Counted from the first letter of the stretch, positions 46,680 to 58,001 are shown. The stretch: 64,000 bases of DNA from CAWATG01 sp963785035 (GCA_963785035.1 CAWATG010000015.1:186001-250000), one strand, 5' to 3'. A program made the numbers and translations. The notes: generated by a model not told the origin, from the sequence alone.

Positions 46680-47870
46680 CTACACGAAAAAGGAACGGAT
46701 CGCGTCGACGACCCGGTCGAGCGTCTGCTCATCCATGAACGAGTGCAGCGGGATCGTCAGCTGTTGTCGGGCCATCATTTCGGTTACTGACAGGTCGCTG
46801 GTCCGGCAGTCCTTGTAGAAGGTGAACTCGTGTGCGCCTTGGAAATGGATGCCCGTCGCGACACCACGGGATTTCATGTGTGCCATGAGCTCGGCGCGCG
46901 TTTCGTCGTCTGTGACGCGAATGAAATAGATGAACGGACTGACGTCGTTGAAGTCCGTCGCGGGTGTGCGGATCTCGTCGAGGTCGCCCAGTGCCTCGTT
47001 GTACCGTCGGCAGTAGCCCTGACGGTTGGTGATGAAGGTGTCGATCATCGCAAGCTGCGAGATGCCGATCGCGGCTGGAATCGAACCGAGGTGGTAGCGG
47101 TACCCCTGTCGCGTGACGTCGTACTCCCAGGCACGGCCGCGTGCATAACGGGCGGCCGTGTCGTTGTCGACACCGATGAGTCGGAGCTCGTGGAGTGGCT
47201 GCACATCCGAAGCGTTGCCCGTCACGACGGCGCCGCCCTCGAGTGTCGTGATGATCTTGACGGGCCCGTAGCTGAAACACACGTAGTCACCGAAGCTGCC
47301 GATGAGCCTGCCGTTATGTGACGATCCGAATGCATGCGCCGCGTCTTCGATGACACGGAGGTCGTGTTCGGCGGCGAGCTCGTAGATCTCATCGATCCGG
47401 CACACGATCCCCGCGTAGTGCACGGCCATCACGGCCTTCGTGCGCTCACTGATCATGGATCGCATCGATGCGGGGTCGACGCCCAGGGTGGTCTCCTCGA
47501 TGTCACAGAACGCGACATCGGCGCCGGTTTGGGTCATGGCTTGGTGTCCGGCGACGTAGGTGAACGACGGGCAGATCACTTCGTCGCCCGGGCCGAGACC
47601 TGCGGCGAGCGCAGCGAGGTGCAACGCGGCGGTACCGCTGTTCGTCGAAACGACGTGCCGTGCAGCATTTCCGAGATAGGAGCCGATCTGCGCTTCGAAC
47701 TGCTGCGTGAGCGGCCCCATGCCAATCCAGCCCGCGTCGAGAGCGTCGCTCATCGCTTGGCGCGCCTCGGGTCCGATCGCCGGGAGGAACACGGGGATGA
47801 TAGGTCCGTCGGATTGTGTCGAAGAGGGCGCCACTTGGGGGAGCGTAACAAGCGCGATGGTCGACGGCAT
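46680..47870 (-). CDS. DegT/DnrJ/EryC1 sugar aminotransferase
   Basis: 396 residues from ATG 47870, or 384 from GTG 47834. A PLP-dependent aminotransferase acting on nucleotide-linked keto-sugars. Seen: TNSGTAALHLAALAAG, EVICPSFTYVAG, VIEDAAHAFGS, PLP lysine in GPVKIITTLEGG, GYRYHLGSIPAAIG, GIHFQGAHEFTFYK. The family usually has FSFHPxK; here SYGPVK keeps the lysine. The later start has TACGCT 7 nt upstream (leaderless pattern). Convergent with the methyltransferase (18 bp apart), divergent from the GT2 gene. Suggests an amino sugar in the polymer. Confidence 0.88.
   Translation of the reverse strand: MPSTIALVTLPQVAPSSTQSDGPIIPVFLPAIGPEARQAMSDALDAGWIGMGPLTQQFEAQIGSYLGNAARHVVSTNSGTAALHLAALAAGLGPGDEVICPSFTYVAGHQAMTQTGADVAFCDIEETTLGVDPASMRSMISERTKAVMAVHYAGIVCRIDEIYELAAEHDLRVIEDAAHAFGSSHNGRLIGSFGDYVCFSYGPVKIITTLEGGAVVTGNASDVQPLHELRLIGVDNDTAARYARGRAWEYDVTRQGYRYHLGSIPAAIGISQLAMIDTFITNRQGYCRRYNEALGDLDEIRTPATDFNDVSPFIYFIRVTDDETRAELMAHMKSRGVATGIHFQGAHEFTFYKDCRTSDLSVTEMMARQQLTIPLHSFMDEQTLDRVVDAIRSFFV
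47842..47847 (-). promoter_or_regulatory. Possible -10 box for aminotransferase GTG start
   Basis: TACGCT on the minus strand, 7 nt before an in-frame GTG (47834). If used, the annotated ATG at 47870 is too far upstream. Confidence 0.3.
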
Positions 47871-47886
47871 GAGAGACTCAGACAGA

Positions 47887-49172
47887 TGAGCGAGGCGTAT
47901 CCGCGCGTAACGGTGGGCATCCCCACATGGAACCGGGCCGGCTATTTGCGCGAGGCGATTGCAAGCGTTCTCGCCCAGACGTACACCTCGTTCGTGCTGC
48001 ACATCAGCGACAACGGCTCGACGGACGAGACGCAAGCGGTCGTGGCGTCGTTCGACGACACGCGCATCGTGTACCACCGCAATGATGTCAACGACGGCTG
48101 GATCAACAACTTCAACCGCCTGTTCGAGGTGTCTCGCGCCACCGAGTATGTCGTTGTGCTGGGCGATGACGACCTCCTTCACCCTGACGCTCTCGAGCTT
48201 GCGGTCGCCGAGATGGACGCGCACCCGAATGTCGGGATGCGCCATTCTGCGTTCGACGTGATCGATTCGGACGGAGCGGTCCTCGCCGAGGGCGCCAACT
48301 GGCTGGGGGATCGTCGGCTGGAGTCCATCACTGCAGGACATGACTTCATCCGCGTGCTGATGAGTCATGGCGTCCTGTGTGCGTCGACGGCGATGGTTCG
48401 AACCGCTGCTGTGCCGAGGATCCCTTTCGAGGACCGCTACGAACCGGCGGCCGACTTCGCCCTGTGGCTCCACATCGCGTTGGAATGGGATATTGCCTAC
48501 TCCTCGGCTCCGATGTGCCAGTACCGCATGCACGGCTCGAGCGACTCCGCACGGTGGAATCGGCTGACAAAGGCGGGCTACACAGGTAGCTACCGTTATG
48601 ACCTGCGGATGCGGCGGGTCAAGCGACGATTTCTCGATGCGAACGCCGATCGCCTTGGTGACGTCAGGCACCTGCGTCGGGTCGTGCAGTGGTCTGCGAT
48701 ACGCCGTGTGATCGGACGCACGCTGGGACCGCGTATCGCCGAGCCACTCAAGTCCATGGCGGCGCGCATCCAGAGGCGCGATGGCCACGGTGCTGCTCGA
48801 TCCCTGCCCTCCCCAGGGTCGTCAGGGCAGAGCACCGAGGCGCTCTCGTCTGAGGCGCCATTGCATGTGGTGATCGTCATGCGGCAGCGCGCATCTGCGT
48901 CGACCGGTAGCCGTCCCGCACCTGAGGTCGAAGCCCGGGCAGGTCTGCGAACACTTTCCACGATGGTCCGCCGGGCGGGGCGATGGATGTACAACCGAGC
49001 CGAGGCCGGCGTTGGGGGACCACAGGTGCATGTCGCGAACGTGCAGGCATTATCTGGAGTCCCAGGGCCACGTGGTGAGCGTTGTCACGCCGTTCGCCGC
49101 GCCATGGCCGCTTCACTTCGGTTGCGCGACGATCGGTTGGTCGCTGCACCAGGTCAGTACCTCGCGCGCTGA
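47887..49172 (+). CDS. Glycosyltransferase family 2; 3' end uncertain
   Basis: The GT2 (GT-A fold) part covers about 310 residues: VTVGIPTWNRAGYLREAIAS, LHISDNGSTDETQAVV, VVLGDDDLLHPDAL (the DxD-type metal site), and DFALWLHIALEWDIAY. The open frame then runs on through a hairpin (48789-48836) and into what looks like the start of the next glycosyltransferase. The real gene probably ends near 48850, where another frame has a stop, after one indel. ATG 47887, 16 bp from the divergent aminotransferase ATG. Confidence 0.75.
48789..48836 (+). terminator. Bulged hairpin at GT2/GT4 junction
   Basis: Outer arms GGTGCT/AGCACC and inner arms CTGCCCT/AGGGCAG with a 13-nt loop. Located where the GT2 domain ends. 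Either a terminator/attenuator or a structure at an intergenic boundary hidden by an indel. Confidence 0.4.
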
Positions 49173-50215
49173 AGCGTGGCGGCGGTTCTGGCATGCGCGT
49201 CTGATCGCAATGGCATTGCGTCACAAGCGGCGCACGTGGCGTCAGCGAACGGACAACCTGCACGTCGTCTACTACACCCAGTGCCCGTTGTCGGCACATG
49301 TGGCATCGCGCCAACGGGTGTCGGGGTCGAAGGTGGTGCTCGTTGGCCACTAGTGATGGATCAGAGGGCCCCGCACCTGGGCGTGTCCCTCGCGACAACC
49401 CGGCGATGGGGCCTCGTCGAATATCGGAGCGTCTCGCTCGCCGAATCAAGCGGTTCGAGCACGCTGTCGCGCTGGAGGTGGACGCCCTGGTGTTCGTCTC
49501 GGAATTCCTCGCCCTGGAGCTTTTCGCCGAACTACCGGCGGCGCGGAGCAAGAGGTGGATGGTGGCGCCGAACTTTCTGCCCGACGACTGGGCCACCAGG
49601 GGCGCAGTGTCGACCGACGCGGAGGAGCGCCCGCTTCGCGATCTTGTCAACGTCGGGAGGTTGTCGAAGGAGAAGAACCAGCGCTTCGTCCTCGACGTTG
49701 TCGCAGCCGCCCGTGAACGAGGTAGGCGGCTGACCTTGACGATCGTCGGTTCGGGATCCGACGAGGAGGCGCTGCGCGCGCACTGCCGGGCCCTGGAGCT
49801 CGATGATCAGGTCGAGTTCGCAGGGTCCATCGAGGACGTTGCCGCCGTCCTGCGGCGCCACCGTGTGTACGTGCACGGTTCTCGCCATGAGACCTTCGGC
49901 ATCGTGCTGATCGAGGCGATGAGTGTCGGACTCCCCGTGTTTGCTGCCCCGGTCGAAGGCGTGAAGGAGGTCTTCCGTGACCAGATCGAAGGCCGTTACA
50001 TCGATCTCGAGTCGCCGGGAGAGTCGGCGGAGATCCTTCTGGCGGCACTCGATGATCCCGAGTGGATGCGTGTGACTTCAGCGGCGGCGGCAGATCGTGT
50101 GGCCTCGGCGTTTCGGGCTTCGGTGGTCGGTCCTGAGCTTGTCGCGTTCCTGCGGTCCCTGTGGTCGACGCCTGGGGCTGCGATGGGCCCAGACGCGGTC
50201 CTAAGCGCCCGCTGA
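48861..50215 (+). CDS. Glycosyltransferase family 4, frame breaks
   Basis: GT-B enzyme. The N-terminal segment VGGPQVHVANV is in one frame, RHYLESQGHVVSVVTPFAAP to KVVLVGH in a second (extra base near 49040) and SDGSEGP to the end in a third (extra base near 49350). C-terminal motifs: NVGRLSKEKNQRFVLD, TIVGSGSDEEALRAHC, and ETFGIVLIEAMSVGLPVFAA. The start is uncertain: TTG/GTG around 48861-48873 (HVVIVMRQ) or ATG 48962. The region between has poor similarity and may hold a further error. Last gene before rpiB. Confidence 0.65.
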
Positions 50216-50272
50216 GGAGGTCACGCGATTACGCTCGGTATCCCCAATAGCTCTTTCAGGAAAGAAGCCAAC

Positions 50273-50722
50273 GTGAGAGTCGCCATTGGCTCGGACCATG
50301 CGGGATATCGACTCAAGGAGCACTTCAAGGAGGTGCTCGCCGGCGCTGGTCACGACGTGATCGACCTCGGCACCGATTCCGAAGCGGCGATCGATTATCC
50401 GCGGGTCTGCGCGGCAGTGGGTCACGAGGTCGTAGCTGGGCGCGCTGATCGTGGGATCGTGCTCGGCGGGAGCGGCCAGGGCGAGCAGATCGCCGCGAAC
50501 AAGGTGATCGGCGTTCGCGCGGCGCTGTGCAACGATCTCTTCACGGCGCGCCTCTCGCGGCAGCACAATGATGCGAACGTCCTTGCAATGGGCGCGCGGA
50601 TCGTCGGGGTCGCCCTCGCCGACGAAATCCTGGAGCTTTGGCTTGCCACCCCGTTCGAGGGCGGTCGTCACATCGAGCGCCTCGCTCAAATCGCAGAGAT
50701 CGAGAGGGAATCACGGTCATGA
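50273..50722 (+). CDS. rpiB: Ribose-5-phosphate isomerase B
   Basis: 149 residues, LacAB/RpiB fold. [14 protein letters not shown] at the N-terminus, [15 protein letters not shown] (anion hole) and [20 protein letters not shown]. It interconverts ribulose-5-P and ribose-5-P in the pentose phosphate pathway. A GSGQG anion hole with no cysteine in the preceding segment resembles the actinobacterial RpiB type, which uses a glutamate base. GTG 50273 with AGGAAAGA upstream. It overlaps glyA (ATGA). Confidence 0.95.
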   Translation: MRVAIGSDHAGYRLKEHFKEVLAGAGHDVIDLGTDSEAAIDYPRVCAAVGHEVVAGRADRGIVLGGSGQGEQIAANKVIGVRAALCNDLFTARLSRQHNDANVLAMGARIVGVALADEILELWLATPFEGGRHIERLAQIAEIERESRS

Positions 50723-51978
50723 CCCATCCCGAGTCTGCCCTGGGAGTAACAGATCCCACGATGGCCGCCATCGTCGCGCGCGAGGAAGTTCGGCAGAACA
50801 CCACGATCCAGTTGATCGCGAGTGAGAACTTCACGTCGCCTGCGGTCATGGCTGCGCAGGGAACCGTCCTGACGAACAAGTACTCCGAGGGGTACCCGGG
50901 CAAGCGGTACTACGGCGGAAACCAGGTCGTGGACGAAGCGGAGGAACTGGCACGGACCCGAGCGTGTGCGCTGTTCGGGGCGGACCACGCGAACGTCCAG
51001 CCCCATTCGGGCGCCAACGCCAACATGGCGGTGTTCCTGGGCCTCTTCGAGCCCGGCGACACGTTGATGGGAATGCGCCTCGACCAAGGCGGACACCTCA
51101 CGCACGGTTCTCCGGTCAACTTCAGCGGCAAGCTCTACAACTTCGTTGCCTATGGCGTCGATCCCGACACCGAAGTGCTCGACTATGACGTCATTCGCGC
51201 GCAGGCGGTCGCCGAACGTCCTAAGGCGATCATCGCCGGCGCAACTGCATATCCGCGCATCATCGACTTTGCCGCGTTCCGCTCGATTGCCGATGAGATC
51301 GGCGCGCTGCTCATTGTCGATGCGGCGCACATCGCTGGTTTGATCGCCGGTGGCGCGCATCCATCGCCGGTTCCGTATGCCGACGTCGTGAGCTTCACGA
51401 CGCACAAGACGCTGCGCGGACCGCGTGCGGGTGCGATCCTGTGCCGGGAGCAGTATGCGAGCGCGATCGACAAGGCGGTGTTCCCGGGGCTCCAGGGCGG
51501 TCCGCTCATGCATGTCGTCGCAGCCAAGGCTGTCGCCTTCCACGAGGCGTCCCAGGACAGCTTCCGTGTCTACGCAGCAGAAATCGTGGCGAATTCCGCC
51601 GCGCTCAGCGCGGGTCTGACCGCCGAGGGATTCCGCATCGTTTCGGGAGGGTCGGACAACCACCTGATGTTGGTCGACCTACGCCCGTTCGGCGTGACGG
51701 GCAAAGTGGCCCAGGAGGCGTTGGACCGCGCCGGTATCACCTGCAACAAGAACGCTATTCCCAATGACCCCGAAAAGCCCTTTGTCACGAGCGGGTTGCG
51801 GCTCGGTACCGCAGCGGTCACGACTGCGGGCATGGGTGTGGCAGAGATGGGCGAGATAGCGACGTTGATCGCACGGGTTCTGCGCTCGCCGAGCGACGAC
51901 GCCGTCATTGGTGACGTTCGCAACGCCGCAGGGCTGCTCTGTTCGAAGTTCACGCCCTACCCCGACCTGGCCGTGTGA
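50719..51978 (+). CDS. glyA: Serine hydroxymethyltransferase
   Basis: PLP enzyme that makes glycine and 5,10-methylene-THF from serine; 419 residues. [41 protein letters not shown], and the PLP lysine K230 in [14 protein letters not shown] 50719 overlaps the rpiB stop. Full length and intact. Confidence 0.97.
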   Translation: MTHPESALGVTDPTMAAIVAREEVRQNTTIQLIASENFTSPAVMAAQGTVLTNKYSEGYPGKRYYGGNQVVDEAEELARTRACALFGADHANVQPHSGANANMAVFLGLFEPGDTLMGMRLDQGGHLTHGSPVNFSGKLYNFVAYGVDPDTEVLDYDVIRAQAVAERPKAIIAGATAYPRIIDFAAFRSIADEIGALLIVDAAHIAGLIAGGAHPSPVPYADVVSFTTHKTLRGPRAGAILCREQYASAIDKAVFPGLQGGPLMHVVAAKAVAFHEASQDSFRVYAAEIVANSAALSAGLTAEGFRIVSGGSDNHLMLVDLRPFGVTGKVAQEALDRAGITCNKNAIPNDPEKPFVTSGLRLGTAAVTTAGMGVAEMGEIATLIARVLRSPSDDAVIGDVRNAAGLLCSKFTPYPDLAV

Positions 51979-52021
51979 TCGTTCGAGGTATGGCCGCGGA
52001 CGCGGCGGGGGGACGCGGGCG

Positions 52022-53251
52022 GTGATCGGCTACCTCGTTGTGCTCAGCGTCGCGGCGTTGGTGACGTTTGCATGCACGCCGGTGGCTGGTTGGATCTCGT
52101 GGAGGATCGGCGCAATCGCCCAACCCGGCGAGCGCGCTGCGCACTCGACGCCGACGCCTCGTCTCGGTGGCGCCGCAATGTTCGTCGGCTTTCTTGCTGC
52201 AATGGCCGTCGCCTGGCGAATGGAACAGTTCCACGAGATGTTCGACGGTTCGACAGAACCGCTGGGCGTCGTGCTGGGAGCAGGTGCGATGTTCGCCGTC
52301 GGAGCGTTGGACGACGTGCGCGAGGTGTCGCCGCCGGCGAAGTTGGCGGGTCAGGTCTTCGCGGGCAGCGTGCTTTCCCTGCTCGGCGTGACGATGCTGT
52401 TCTTTCGTGTGCCGTTCGCCTCGAACAACACGATCGTGCTCAGCACCGATATCGCCCCGCTTGTGACGGTGCTCGGTGTGGTCCTCATGGCGAACGCGCT
52501 CAACCTGATCGACGGGCTCGACGGGCTGGCAGCCGGAATCGTGATCATCGGGGGATCGGCCCTGTTTCTGTATTCGGACCGATTGTTCAAGCGAGGATTC
52601 CTCGAGGGTTCCAATGTCGCTCCGCTGATAGCAATCATTGCGGTTGGGGTGTGCGTCGGGTTTCTGCCGCATAACTTCAATCCGGCGAGGATTTTCATGG
52701 GTGACGCGGGGGCGATGTTCCTCGGGCTGCTCATGGCCGTACCCACCATCACGATCGGTGGTCGTGCGGACTACCAGTACAGCGGTCAGACCTTCTTCTA
52801 CTTTGCGCCACTGTTCATTCCGGTGGTCATCCTCGGTGTCCCCATTGTCGACACCGTGTTCTCGTTCTTTCGACGTGTGTTGAAGCGTTCGGCGTTTCAT
52901 GTTGCCGACAAGGATCACCTGCATCACCGGCTGATGCGTCTGGGTCATGGCCCGCGCCGGACGGTCGTCATCCTCTGGCTCTGGACTGCATTGCTCTCGA
53001 GCGTGGCATTGCTACCCACGTATACGAACGAAGGCAATGCCCTGGTGCCGTTCGTAGTCCTGGCATTGCTGATCGTTCTCTACTCCTTCTTCCATCCAAG
53101 GCTCCGCACTGCGAAGGAAGAGGCTGAGTTTGCGCAGCACCCGGTGGTCGGTGACGGTGGCGACGGTTGGGGGACTGACGATGTCTCCGTGACCGACGAC
53201 GCAGTGATCGATTTGGATTCGCGGCGCAGGGCTCCCGGACAGGGTGCCTGA
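52022..53251 (+). CDS. wecA: UDP-GlcNAc:polyprenyl-P GlcNAc-1-P transferase
   Basis: 409 residues, WecA/TagO/MraY superfamily, about 11 membrane helices. TPRLGGAAMF, ALDDVREVSPPAKL (Mg-binding Asp pair), NALNLIDGLDGLAAG, MGDAGAMFLG and the cytosolic His motif DKDHLHHRLMRLGHG. Starts lipid-linked cell-wall glycan assembly. GTG 52022 follows a G-rich ribosome site; the conserved hydrophobic N-terminus begins there. The gene lies directly before the atp operon, as rfe does in mycobacteria. Confidence 0.92.
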   Translation: MIGYLVVLSVAALVTFACTPVAGWISWRIGAIAQPGERAAHSTPTPRLGGAAMFVGFLAAMAVAWRMEQFHEMFDGSTEPLGVVLGAGAMFAVGALDDVREVSPPAKLAGQVFAGSVLSLLGVTMLFFRVPFASNNTIVLSTDIAPLVTVLGVVLMANALNLIDGLDGLAAGIVIIGGSALFLYSDRLFKRGFLEGSNVAPLIAIIAVGVCVGFLPHNFNPARIFMGDAGAMFLGLLMAVPTITIGGRADYQYSGQTFFYFAPLFIPVVILGVPIVDTVFSFFRRVLKRSAFHVADKDHLHHRLMRLGHGPRRTVVILWLWTALLSSVALLPTYTNEGNALVPFVVLALLIVLYSFFHPRLRTAKEEAEFAQHPVVGDGGDGWGTDDVSVTDDAVIDLDSRRRAPGQGA

Positions 53252-53274
53252 GGAGCCAATTCGGGGCCTTGGGT

Positions 53275-53304
53275 TTGACCGTCAGGAAGCGAATCCCCTA
53301 GATT
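53275..53304 (+). promoter_or_regulatory. Promoter of the ATP synthase operon
   Basis: TTGACC (53275-53280), 18-nt spacer, TAGATT (53299-53304): a near-consensus vegetative promoter 53 nt before the first gene of the operon. Confidence 0.65.
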
Positions 53305-53356
53305 GCGAAAACATTCACAAGCACTCCGCGCGACGACGCGCGCAGACGCAGGGGCC

Positions 53357-53629
53357 ATGAGGGTGAAGCGGGAGACAACGACTCGGCGGGTGCCCGAGTG
53401 GATGGCCGGTGACGGCGATGCGCTCGGTCAGGCAGTCACTTTTGTTCTCATTCCCGTGTTGTTCGGCTGGTTCGGACACTGGCTCGACCTTCAGTTGAAC
53501 ATCGAGCCGATCGCGACGGTGCTCTTTGTTGTCGTTGGTTTCGTCGGGGTGTTCGTCAGCTTCTACTACCGCTATCAGGCTCGAATGGCTGAGCTGGAGA
53601 AGGGCAAGCCGTGGGCCCGCAAGGCATGA
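53357..53629 (+). CDS. AtpZ/AtpI-like membrane protein
   Basis: 90 residues with two membrane helices (TFVLIPVLFGWFGHWLD and VLFVVVGFVGVFVSFYY) and a basic C-terminus. It matches the small AtpZ/AtpI family that precedes atp operons and is linked to c-ring assembly or Mg/Ca handling. ATG 53357 is chosen as the first good start after the promoter. Overlaps the next gene by 4 bp (ATGA). Confidence 0.8.
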   Translation: MRVKRETTTRRVPEWMAGDGDALGQAVTFVLIPVLFGWFGHWLDLQLNIEPIATVLFVVVGFVGVFVSFYYRYQARMAELEKGKPWARKA

Positions 53630-54071
53630 GTTCGCCCGGCATGGCGGCCTTCCTTCCCGTCTCGGGGCCCGCTGTGGAGCGCGAGATCGCCCATGACCTT
53701 GCTCGCCGGGCGATCTGGGTCGCGCCGGTTGTCCTGCTCGTACTGGGACTGGCCCGGGGACTTGACGGCGCATTCGGCGCCCTCCTCGCCTTGGCCATGG
53801 TCGCCGGAAACTTTCTCGTCGCTGCCGCGCTGATCACGGTCGCTGCGCGGATTTCGCTCTCTGCTGTGATGATGGCATCACTCGGCGGTTTCTTCGTGCG
53901 TCTCGGGCTGATCACCGCGCTTGGATACGGGGTCAAGCAGATCGACGCTGTTGACTTTCCCGTCTTCGCTCTCACGCTGCTCGTCGCGCATCTCGGATTG
54001 CTCTTCTGGGAGACGCGTTACATCTCGCTCACGCTCGCCGCACCTGGCCTCAAGCCGAAAAAGGAGGAGGG

Positions 54072-54075
<4 letters not shown>
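53626..54075 (+). CDS. ATP synthase subunit I-like protein
   Basis: 149 residues with about four hydrophobic segments (WVAPVVLLVLGLARG, LLALAMVAGNFLVAAALITV, SLGGFFVRLGLITALGYG, FALTLLVAHLGLLFWE). By position and hydropathy it is an AtpI-like accessory of the Fo sector; sequence similarity to a named family is weak. ATG 53626 overlaps the previous stop, and the end overlaps atpB (GTGA). Confidence 0.65.
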
Positions 54076-55188
<1,113 letters not shown>

Positions 55189-55226
55189 TCCAGCGGCCAG
55201 TACCGAAGAAGAGGAGAGGACGCGCC

Positions 55227-55922
55227 ATGCGCATCCGAGGACTAATACTCACGGGCACCTTCTTGCTCACGCCGGTCGCCGTCGTGGCGACGACCGCGTC
55301 TGCGGCTCACGCTGCTCCGACGCGCGGTACTGCGACGGAGGGCCACCTGCGTCACTGCTTGGAGAAGGCGATCGAAGAGGTGAAATCCGACAGCGACCTG
55401 AAGACGGCAGTCGAGGAATGTCACGAGTCCAAGTCGCCGGTCTTTCCGGCGACCTCAGAGCTGCTCTGGGGCGGCGTGGCATGGGTGATCGTCGCCGGCC
55501 TCCTCATGAAGGTCGGCTTCCCGGCCATCAAGAAGACGCTCAAGGACCGCGAGGACAAGATCCGCGGCGACCTCGAGGCTGCCGAACGCACCAAGACCGA
55601 AGCATCGGCCGAGGCGGACCGCTACCGAGCCCAGGTAGCCAATGCCGGTGGCGAGGCCGCTGCGATCATCGAGGAAGCTCGCCAGGGCGCGGAACGGGTG
55701 CGTGCTGACGTGTTGGCACGTGCGGAGGCAGAAGCTGCGGGGATCAGGGCTCGCGCCCAGAGCGATGTGCAGATGCAGAGTGAGCGTGCGCTCGACGAGC
55801 TGCGTTCTCAGGTCTCGAAGCTGTCGATCGACCTCGCGGAGAAGATCGTCGAGCACAACCTCGACAGCGCGACCCAGCTTGCCCTGATCGAGAACTACAT
55901 CAACCAGGTCGGGACCAACTAG
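55227..55922 (+). CDS. atpF: ATP synthase subunit b with signal peptide
   Basis: 231 residues. Unlike typical b subunits it starts with a signal-peptide-like segment (residues 1-29, ending ASAAHAA) and an extra exported segment of about 45 residues with C44 and C65 (RHCLEKAIEEV, EECHESK). The usual membrane helix (LLWGGVAWVIVAGLLMKVGF) and the long charged coiled coil (about 105-215) that reaches F1 follow. ATG 55227 with a GAGGAGAGG ribosome site. The rest of the chain is normal for AtpF. Confidence 0.93.
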   Translation: MRIRGLILTGTFLLTPVAVVATTASAAHAAPTRGTATEGHLRHCLEKAIEEVKSDSDLKTAVEECHESKSPVFPATSELLWGGVAWVIVAGLLMKVGFPAIKKTLKDREDKIRGDLEAAERTKTEASAEADRYRAQVANAGGEAAAIIEEARQGAERVRADVLARAEAEAAGIRARAQSDVQMQSERALDELRSQVSKLSIDLAEKIVEHNLDSATQLALIENYINQVGTN

Positions 55923-55925
55923 CCG

Positions 55926-56457
55926 ATGAGCGCTGACGACCGCATCGAGGCATACGCCCAGGCGATCTTCAAGATCGCGTCGGCCGAGGAGTGCGCCGCC
56001 GAGTGCGCCGACGAGCTGTTCCGTTTCGCGGTGGACCTTCGAAGGCAACGATGCGCTGCGCAACGCGCTCATCGATCCGGCGATTCCGGTCGAGCGCCGT
56101 CAGGGCGTCGTCGCGGATCTCCTCGGGTCGTTGGCATTGACGACGACCACGGCCATCGTCTGGTTCCTCGTGACCTCGGGTCGTGTGAGCGCGCTGCCGG
56201 CGATCATCGATCGGTTCGTCGAACTGGTGACCGAGTCACGTGACCATGAACTCGCCGAGGTCCGCAGTGCAGTGCCGCTCAGCGCCGAACAGCAACGCCG
56301 TCTGGCCGAGTCGCTTTCTCGGGCAACCCGTAAGAACGTCGAGGTACGCGTTGTCATCGACGCGAGCGTGCTCGGCGGAATCGTCGCCCGTGTCGGTGAC
56401 ACCGTCATCGACGGAACCGTTCGCAACCGTCTTGAGCAATTGAGGGAGCAAATCTGA
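55926..56457 (+). CDS. atpH: ATP synthase F1 subunit delta, one frame break
   Basis: About 176 residues after correction. The N-terminal helical part ([16 protein letters not shown]) is followed by an extra base at 56031-56033. The true frame continues [55 protein letters not shown] and ends [17 protein letters not shown]. The protein joins the b stalk to F1. Interruption of this essential subunit in an otherwise perfect operon points to a sequencing indel. The end overlaps atpA by one base (TGATG). Confidence 0.87.
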
Positions 56458-58001
56458 TGGCCGAGCTGACCATCGACGCACAATCGATCGCCGATGCGCT
56501 TCGCAAGAACATCGAGTCCTGGAAGCCAACGACCGAGCAACAGAAGGTCGGGCGCGTCCTCGAGGTTGCCGATGGCGTCGCGCGTGTCCAGGGCCTTCCG
56601 GGCGTGGGTGTCAACGAGCTGTTGGAGTTCGAGGGTGGCGTGCTCGGTCTGGCGCTGAACCTCGACGAGGAGTCGATCGGCGCGGTGGTGCTCGGCCGCA
56701 CCGACGAGATCGAGGAGGGTGACGCCGTCACCGCCACCGGGAACATTCTTGCGGTTCCGGTTGGTGATGGCCTGCTCGGCCGAGTGGTCAACGGGCTTGG
56801 TCAACCGATCGACGGCAAGGGTGACCTCGTGGGCGTCCACATGCGCCGCATGGAGGTGCAGGCCCCCGGTATCGTCGGCCGCAAGCCAGTGCATGAGCCA
56901 CTCCAGACGGGCATCAAGGCCATCGATGCCATGACGCCGGTAGGTCGTGGTCAGCGACAGCTCATCATCGGTGACCGCAAGACCGGCAAGACGACAATCG
57001 GCATCGACACGATCCTGAACCAAAAGGGCCAGGGCGTGAAGTGCATCTATGTCGCCATCGGCCAAAAGGGCTCGACCGTCGCGCAGACGGTCGCGACCCT
57101 CGAAGCGGCCGGCGCTATGGACTACACCGTCGTCGTCAACGCTCCCGCCGCCGATGAGGCAGTCTTCAAGTACCTCGCGCCCTACGCCGGCTGCGCAATG
57201 GGCCAGGAGTGGATGGAGAACGGTCAGCACGCGCTCGTCGTCTACGACGACCTCTCCAAGCAGGCCGAGGCATACCGACAGGTGTCGCTCCTGCTTCGGC
57301 GTCCACCAGGTCGCGAGGCATATCCCGGCGACGTCTTCTACCTGCACAGCCGTTTGCTCGAACGCGCCGCGAAGCTTTCGGACGCGCTCGGGTCCGGATC
57401 GCTCACAGCACTGCCGGTCATCGAGACCAAGGCGGGTGACGTGTCCGCGTACATCCCGACCAACGTGATCTCGATCACCGACGGGCAGATCTACCTGCAG
57501 GACGACCTCTTCAAGTCCGGTGTGCGACCGGCTGTCGATGTGGGTATCTCGGTCTCGCGCGTCGGTGGCGCGGCGCAGATCAAGGCAATGAAGTCCGTCT
57601 CGGGAACGCTCAAGCTCGACCTGGCGCAGTTCCGTGAGCTCGAGGCTTTCGCGACCTTCGGATCGGAGCTCGACGCCGTGTCGAAGGCACAGCTCGAGCG
57701 TGGGTACCGGTTGGTGGAGCTGCTCAAGCAGCCGCTCAACTCACCCGTTCCGGTCGAGGAACAGGTTGTCGCAATCTTCGCCGGAACCTCAGGTGCGCTC
57801 GACAAGCTCGACGTCGGCGATGTCAAGCGTTTCGAGGCAGGTCTGCTCGACTACTTCCGGTCGCGCCGCGCGGATGTGCTCACCACGATTCGTACGACCG
57901 GCGCGTTGCCCGATGGTGACGTACTGGCCAATGCCGTTGCCGAATACGCGGAGCAGTGGGCGCTCGAGCGCAGCGACCAGGGCGACCGAGCGAGCAGCTA
58001 A
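56457..58001 (+). CDS. atpA: ATP synthase F1 subunit alpha
   Basis: 514 residues. N-terminal beta-barrel ([20 protein letters not shown]), P-loop [13 protein letters not shown] near 171-183, [20 protein letters not shown], and the family end region. It binds non-catalytic ATP and alternates with beta in F1. ATG 56457 overlaps the atpH stop. Intact. Confidence 0.98.
   Translation: MAELTIDAQSIADALRKNIESWKPTTEQQKVGRVLEVADGVARVQGLPGVGVNELLEFEGGVLGLALNLDEESIGAVVLGRTDEIEEGDAVTATGNILAVPVGDGLLGRVVNGLGQPIDGKGDLVGVHMRRMEVQAPGIVGRKPVHEPLQTGIKAIDAMTPVGRGQRQLIIGDRKTGKTTIGIDTILNQKGQGVKCIYVAIGQKGSTVAQTVATLEAAGAMDYTVVVNAPAADEAVFKYLAPYAGCAMGQEWMENGQHALVVYDDLSKQAEAYRQVSLLLRRPPGREAYPGDVFYLHSRLLERAAKLSDALGSGSLTALPVIETKAGDVSAYIPTNVISITDGQIYLQDDLFKSGVRPAVDVGISVSRVGGAAQIKAMKSVSGTLKLDLAQFRELEAFATFGSELDAVSKAQLERGYRLVELLKQPLNSPVPVEEQVVAIFAGTSGALDKLDVGDVKRFEAGLLDYFRSRRADVLTTIRTTGALPDGDVLANAVAEYAEQWALERSDQGDRASS

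Noticed and set aside
27898..50215. Mobile element carrying the polysaccharide genes
   Set aside because: No transposase, integrase, terminal repeats or target duplications found by eye; kept only as a comparative question.
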